Source: Neurospora crassa OR74A (taxonomy: Eukaryota; Ascomycota; Sordariomycetes; Sordariales; Sordariaceae). Taken from it: a stretch of 64,000 nt of DNA. The stretch spans positions 4,340,001 through 4,404,000 of the forward strand of contig NC_026502.1 in the NCBI RefSeq assembly GCF_000182925.2. Reading direction: 5' to 3'. Below, piece by piece: positions 58,713-64,000 of the stretch; position 1 is the stretch's first letter; the number at the start of each line of letters is the position of its first letter. Both the position numbers and the translations under genes were made by a program. The notes under the pieces were generated by a model that saw only the letters and a program-made list of their open reading frames with translations, was not told where the DNA came from and ran no database searches.

Positions 58713-59549
58713 ATGGGCACCCCCTTCATCGCCACCCTCGAGCCTCCTGGTCTCGCCCTTTCCCCCTGGAACGCCTCTCTCCCCCCTTCCCAGCAATCCT
58801 CCTCCACAACCAGCACCATCCCCAAGACCTTCCTCGACGCCATGACCATCCGCGAGTCCGTCTTTATCAACGAGCAACAAATCCCCGCCGAAAACGAATT
58901 TGACGCCAACGATGCTCGCTCCGTCCACTTCGTCATCTACGCCTCCATCAACCAAGTCGTCCAGCAAGAGGAGCGGGACGCGAACAGTGGGAGAGTCATG
59001 AGGCCAAGAAAGTCAGAGACGCGGTCGGTGCCAATTGGCACGGTCAGGATAGTCCCTTTTCCTCACGCCCCGCATCCTGTCAAGGGAGGGAAGTATTTGG
59101 CTGACGAGTTGGTGAACCTGGAGGAGCTGGACTCGGAGACCAAGAAGGCGTTGGAGGTGGTGCAGAGGGGCGGGAAAGATCGCAAGACAAGTTTGCACGA
59201 TGGAGAGGAAGTCTACATGAAACTGGGGCGACTGGCTGTCTTGAAAGAGTTTCGCGGTCGTGGCATCGCAGGCCAGCTGATCAGGCGCGCCTTGGACTGG
59301 ATGAAAGAGCACCCCAGGTATTTCAGCCCGTCGGTCAAGGAGAGGGGGTTCGAAGCCCTGGGAATCGATCCGGAAAGGGACGCGAGGATGATGCCTAAGT
59401 GGCGAGGTCTGTTTTGCGTTCACGCCCAGGTCAGTGCCGTCGGTGCTTGGCAGAGGGCTGGCTTTGTGGTAGATGAAGAGATGGGGAGGTGGTGGGAGGA
59501 GGGGATTGAGCATGTTGGCATGTTTTGTCGGGTGGATGCGAGGGCGTAG
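58713..59549 (+). CDS. GNAT-family N-acetyltransferase
   Basis: Single exon, 278 residues from the Met at 58713; an in-frame upstream ATG at 58677 would add 12 residues. The N-terminal beta-alpha part reads AMTIRESVFINEQQIPAENE and resembles the ElaA/YjcF-type GNAT start, where the protein senses its substrate. Motif A is LGRLAVLKEFRGRGIAGQLI, with the acetyl-CoA-binding RGRGIAG loop at about 179-186. Motif B is HAQVSAVGAWQRAGFVVDEE, ending with the typical GF turn. A family-specific insert rich in charged residues (about 92-170) separates the first strands from motif A. Substrate unknown. Confidence 0.87.
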   Translation: MGTPFIATLEPPGLALSPWNASLPPSQQSSSTTSTIPKTFLDAMTIRESVFINEQQIPAENEFDANDARSVHFVIYASINQVVQQEERDANSGRVMRPRKSETRSVPIGTVRIVPFPHAPHPVKGGKYLADELVNLEELDSETKKALEVVQRGGKDRKTSLHDGEEVYMKLGRLAVLKEFRGRGIAGQLIRRALDWMKEHPRYFSPSVKERGFEALGIDPERDARMMPKWRGLFCVHAQVSAVGAWQRAGFVVDEEMGRWWEEGIEHVGMFCRVDARA

Positions 59550-60322
59550 GGGTATCTGCCGGAGTCGGGGCTGAGGACGAATGGACATTGGGGGATATTG
59601 GGCAAAGATGTTGGTGGTTGGTAGTGGTATTTGTGACAGTGTTTCCTTCTTGTTAGCGGGTGTGTGTGACATTGATACCATAAAAAGGGTGATGGGAAGA
59701 TGGGTCATAAAGGGCTAGAGGAAGTCTTGAGTCGTTAATTCACTTGATGGCAGAAGTACCGCCCTATTGAAACTAATACATGATGAAGTATGAGCAGCTA
59801 GACTTCTGTAGCGGTGACGTTAAGCAGGAGCCTGAAGCGGCAGATGACTTACGTCATGTTGTTGGAGCCAGGGAGATTCAGCGAAAATGCTTCCTTGCTA
59901 TTAGCGCTTGCGATATGTTGTATCATACAAAAAGAGGGTAGGGACGTTAAGTCTGAAAGCAAAAAGGTGTTGGAACTGATGTTCAGTCGTTCACTCATGG
60001 TCAAACGGACGTCATGCATGGAAAGAAAAGGGGAATCATAATTTCACCGAATCACCGGCGCCTCGTGGTATATGCACTTAAAATCTTGTCCGCAAATCCA
60101 CGTTTTCCTCTCATTCAATGTCTGAGAGCCCTTATTGAGTGCCTGCCTGTTTTGACCTAAGTGCCGTAGAAGAACCGCATCCTCCCAGACCCAGTTCCCT
60201 TTTAACGCGCAACAAATGCAGCCGTAGTAGCAGCCGAGCAAAACATGCCGAATAGAATCCGTCCAACAACTCCAAGCACCCAACAAGTTTCCCCCATACA
60301 CCTGCAGCCAGCCAGAACCGCT
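59550..60322. other. Convergent 3' intergenic region
   Basis: Between the GNAT and rps5 stops; no gene seen. Presumably it contains both 3' UTRs. Confidence 0.5.
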
Positions 60323-61372
60323 TTAACGGTTGGACTTGGCAACACGCTCGAGCTCATCCTTCTTCTTGATGGCGTACGAGTTGGAGGAGCCCTTGGCGGC
60401 GTTGATCAGCTCCTCAGCAAGGCACTCGGCAATGGACTTGACGTTGCGGAAAGAAGCCTCGCGAGCACCGGTGGTGAGGAGGGCGATGGCCTGGTTGACA
60501 CGGCGAAGGGGAGAGACATCGACGGCCTGGCGACGGACGGTACCGGCGGAACCGATACGGGTGGAGTCTTCGCGGGGACCGCAGTTGACGATGGCATCGA
60601 CGGCGATCTGGATGGGGTTCTGGTCGGTCATGAGGTGGATCTAGATATCGTGTGTAAGTGACTGTGTCTGGATAATCGCGTATCGCAGATTATTGCGCAT
60701 TTCGGGAAGTCTTACGATCTCGAAGGCGTGAGCGACAATGCGGACAGCCATGAGCTTCTTGCCGTTGTTGCGACCGTGCATCATGAGGGAGTTGGTGAGA
60801 CGCTCAATGATGGGGCAGTTGGCCTTGCGGAAACGCTTGGCGGCATAGCGACCAGCGGAGTGGGGGAGGTAGACGGGAGAACGGATCTGGATGTAGTCGC
60901 TGCGTAGATATTGGTCGTTAGCCCTCCGTTCGCGTATGTGTCTTGTATCATCTTTGCGACCAAGATGGATGTTGCCCAAATCCCCCACGTCCTCCAACCG
61001 AATTGGCGATCAATCGTAACTCCTAATTTCCAACATTTTCCTGACTCTTTCTTTTCCTTCTCCTTCTCGCGTACATGTCCGTCGGATCGCGTTTTCGTAG
61101 CAATCTGAAAGGGCCGTGTTCTTGGTTGTTTTGGTATGTGTGCATCATCTAAACGGGTTGCGCTTACGTCAAAGAGATATCCCTGATCTCGACATCCTCG
61201 TAGCTCCAGCGGTCTGAGGTCGCAAAGTTAGCATGACGACGCCCATGTGCACTTTGCGAAGGACCGTAGAAAACATACTGAACAGCTTCACACTGCCAAC
61301 CTCAGCGAGGACCTCCTTGGGGAGGACCTCGTACTGGGAAACGGCCGCGACGTCAACTTCTCCCTCAGACAT
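60323..61372 (-). CDS. rps5: 40S ribosomal protein S5 (uS7)
   Basis: Four exons (61372-61279, 61213-61168, 60899-60716, 60640-60323; introns of 65, 268 and 75 bp) join to 213 residues. The product runs [40 protein letters not shown] and [20 protein letters not shown]. It continues [40 protein letters not shown] and [20 protein letters not shown], ending ERVAKSNR. This is full-length eukaryotic uS7, which sits on the head of the 40S subunit at the E site and mRNA exit. It is divergent from rps25, with 486 bp between the two start codons. Confidence 0.97.
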
Positions 61373-61858
61373 TTTGATTGCTGTTCGGTGGCCGGACTGC
61401 AGGTAATTGGTGGTGAAGTTGGCCGTGAGTTCGGACAGGATAACGTCGAAAGGGTGGTCGTTCGGCGAGCGGAGAGTGACGGGTCGTCGTGGGAATTTTT
61501 TGGTGGCCCCGCCCCAGGTGGTCAAGCCCCAATCTGCCGCTACGAAGCCCCAAAAGACCCAGTTGTGCCCCCAGTTGTGCGGCCCGTGCACCGCCACGCT
61601 GGTTGCCGCAAAGGGGGAGCAAAATGGTTAGGGCTCAGTTAACCTAAGCTTGGCCTGGCGCGCACCCGCAGTCACTGGCCGGAGTGTGTGCAGTGTGTGC
61701 GTGCGCAGAGACCAGCCCAGCGCCCGAGCCACACTTGCCTGCGCGCCGACCAGAAAAATCTCCCCGCCTTTTCGTTGCGCAGAGGAAAAGACCTTGAAGC
61801 CAGGACTGTCTCTCCCTCTCCCCTTCATCCACCAAACCACCAGAACTCATCATTCAAA
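61373..61858. promoter_or_regulatory. Bidirectional promoter of rps5 and rps25
   Basis: A 486-bp region between two divergent ribosomal protein genes. It contains GGTTAGGG (61626-61633), similar to the telomere-like or HomolE-type box, and CAGTCACT (61669-61676), one base from the HomolD box CAGTCACA known from fission yeast ribosomal protein promoters. Function of these two sites here is inference. Confidence 0.55.
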
Positions 61859-62400
61859 ATGGCTCCCGCCGCGTCTGGTGCTAAGAAGCAGAAGAAGAAG
61901 TGGTCCAAGGGCAAGGGTAAGGAGAATCTCTGTCCATTTTTCGGGGTCGTCATTTCCAGCAGATGATGATGGCTTCACGACTGTCGCCGTCATGGCCGTC
62001 GTCACTGCCGTGATGGCGCTCCCCGACAACACGAAAAGTTTGGGCCAAATTCACTGACACACACCCACAGTCAAGGACAAGGCCCAGCACGCCGTCATCC
62101 TTGACAAGTCCACTTCCGACAAGCTTTACAAGGACGTCCAGTCCTACCGCCTTGTCACCGTCGCCACCCTCGTCGACCGTCTCAAGATCAACGGCTCGCT
62201 TGCCCGCCGCTGCCTCAAGGACCTCGAGGAGAAGGGTCAGATCAAGCAGGTTGTTGGACACAGCAAGATGAAGATCTACAGTACGTCTCCCTCGCCCGGT
62301 TGAACTGACCGGCGACATTGGATTTCGATCAGAGACATATTCGAGAACAATTAGCTAACACGCGACTTCTACAGCCCGTGCCATTGGCGCTGACGAGTAA
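61859..62400 (+). CDS. rps25: 40S ribosomal protein S25 (eS25)
   Basis: Three exons (61859-61916, 62071-62280, 62375-62400; introns of 154 and 94 bp with CTGAC and CTAAC branch sites) join to 97 residues, the family's usual size. The basic start is MAPAASGAKKQKKKWSKGKV. The winged-helix core includes VILDKSTSDKLYKDVQSYRL, VTVATLVDRLKINGSLARRC and GQIKQVVGHSKMKIYT, and the end is RAIGADE. It sits on the 40S head near the E/P sites and contacts IRES elements in other systems. The final exon codes for only eight residues. Confidence 0.97.
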
Positions 62401-64000
62401 ATGTCCAAACACCTAGCGATTTTCTTGACATGACGGACCGGCAGACTTGAAAAGGTGGTTCGTCAGCGACAAGAAGGGGTTTGACTTTTTTGATCGGGCT
62501 ACGTCTCTGGTGGGAATGGTCAATCTTTGCATGCACAATGCACACGGTGTAGCATTTTAGTGGGAGGGGAATCGGGAAGTGCTCCTCAGATTCTTTACAC
62601 AATCACACTGGGATTATGCATCGATCGGAAGATACGAACGGAACGACCAAGATCACGACAAACGAACGGGGCAGACTCGCCTCCTATCTGCCTGGGAAAG
62701 AGCTGTACCCGAGTTCGATGCTTACGTGCAAGCCGTGTGTGTGCGCGCCTAGTCCGATGGGAACGGCCCATGGGCAGTTCTCTATGATACCCCAATCCAT
62801 GGAAGAGGACAAGAAGGACTAGAGGCGGTAGAATAGGAAACTAATTTACTGCCTCAAAGCAACATCTGAGTTCACACGATATGCCAGTGACGTATGTGAA
62901 TGATGTATGGACCTATCGATGGCTGGATGGAATTCTCCACGACACTAGTCCAGCCCTATGATGAACAGGTCCCATATCGTGTACACTATGACCGCGCCTG
63001 GCCGTTGAGGTATCCGGTCACGGTCATGGAAGTGGACAAAGCTAATTAAATTTCTTATCGAGTGCCTCTTATCTGCCAGACTCCGTTGAACCCATCTCGG
63101 TGAGAAGAATCCGAGAATCTTAACTACCTACGCTTCATACAATGTCGGATCCAGGTACCTCCTACCTCATACACGGGAACAACGTTCTTATAATCCAACT
63201 CGGGTCTGAACCTGCTGCTCAATCGTGTTCATCTCTTAAGGTATATTGCCTCCTTGAGAACACTATCTTTCCAGCCCAAACATAGTGGCTTATATTCGAC
63301 ATGCACACACTCAGGATCCTATCCGGGATTTGCTCCCCGGACAAACATTCGTGATCAGAACTCAACTCTTTCCCCCTTTCCAGTCTCACCTATGCTTGTC
63401 GTACCTCGGTATCCATTTGCAATTCATAGAATTAGTTCAAGGCGTCTCAGGTCTAGTTTCTTAAGGCTTACTGGTGGCTGGCGCATCAAGTCGGACATTT
63501 CACTGTCTGCTGTGGTCTCATACCTGGCTGGCATCAAACTTTGAACATGGGGATCAACAAGGGATAATGCCGCCTTTGGAAGCAATTACTCCGTACCTCG
63601 ATATTTCACGCTATACCACCTATTCATCCGTGCTTCGTGGTTTCCTTGTCTCTTGCTTCGTTGCTTGGCACCCTGAATTTGCAAGAGCATCGCAGACGCG
63701 CATTTGCTTGTTCCCTCGGTAGATGGCTGCTCCCGCGCCAGATTGTGTGAGCTGAGACCGAGGAATATCATGCCATCTTCCGCACAATCAGACAAGCTGA
63801 GCACGTTGACAGAAGGCATGAAGTTGAATCAATGGGTTCACTCGTTACAGCCAAGGTTGGCGCCATGACCATCAAAATTGATGGTAAAAAGACGGCAGAC
63901 GGGTTACGCGCAAGCTGTCCCATCGTTCTCTTCTGTAAAGCGGAAAGGTGAGTCCCAAATATTGTATTGTCCATGTGCCTGCAATCGTCTCATCTGCAAA
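62401..64000. other. Right-end region without a supported gene
   Basis: Contains the rps25 3' UTR, then about 1.4 kb in which no frame has recognisable features. A plus-strand frame near 63735-63952, followed by a GTGAGT donor-like site, may be an exon of a gene running out of the window, but I cannot confirm it. Confidence 0.4.

Noticed and set aside
60900-61167. Search for a snoRNA in the 268-bp rps5 intron
   Set aside because: TGATG-like words occur, but no proper box C/D pair or H/ACA structure was seen.
61960-62058. Possible box C/D snoRNA in the first rps25 intron (ATGATGA, internal GTGATGG, CTGA)
   Set aside because: No terminal stem can be formed and the CTGA is the intron's branch site; the boxes are likely chance.

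Overview
The window looks like a chromosome segment of a filamentous ascomycete, most probably Neurospora or a close Sordariaceae relative. The evidence is as follows. Genes have short introns (about 50-150 bp) with GTRNGY-type donors and CTRAC branch points. Third codon positions in housekeeping genes are C-rich. Intergenic DNA carries TACC/TAGG microsatellites. A block of about 14.6 kb (4979-19580) is extremely AT-rich and shows the transition-only decay expected of repeat-induced point mutation (RIP).

Layout. 1-4563: the 3' part of a DEAD-box helicase gene (Dbp6 type), a tetraspanin-like gene and a frataxin gene. 4979-19580: a nested transposon graveyard. An old terminal-inverted-repeat element (about 1.1 kb once insertions are subtracted) is split by a Ty3/Gypsy LTR element (5263-18745, minus orientation, 263-bp LTRs, AAAGT target duplication). 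That element is split within integrase by a second LTR-type element (about 6552-12841, opposite orientation). Three 100-N assembly gaps lie in or at the edge of the inner element. 19581-31193: AP-3 sigma subunit, a small mitochondrial-type membrane protein, cytosolic leucyl-tRNA synthetase, a small GPI-type Ser/Thr-rich protein, tRNA-Trp and Dph3. 31194-46696: a BTB-domain protein, a coiled-coil protein, alpha-tubulin (7 exons) and an Ede1-type endocytic scaffold (three EH regions, coiled coil, UBA). 46697-57609: a low-complexity polyQ protein, an HSPA12-like Hsp70-family ATPase, a large coiled-coil protein and a short-chain dehydrogenase. 58713-62400: a GNAT acetyltransferase and the divergent ribosomal protein pair rps5/rps25. 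No gene is supported in 62401-64000.

The genes are mostly unrelated housekeeping functions (ribosome assembly and composition, tRNA charging, diphthamide synthesis, iron-sulfur/iron handling, membrane traffic, cytoskeleton). The only functional pairings visible are rps5/rps25, which share one divergent promoter, and the LeuRS gene, which carries a TGACTCA (CPC1/Gcn4-type) site. Exon joins were worked out by hand from splice signals and frame. Protein lengths follow from those joins and are not confirmed by transcripts. The most unusual feature is the three-level nest in 4979-19580; no clearly new biochemical system was found.
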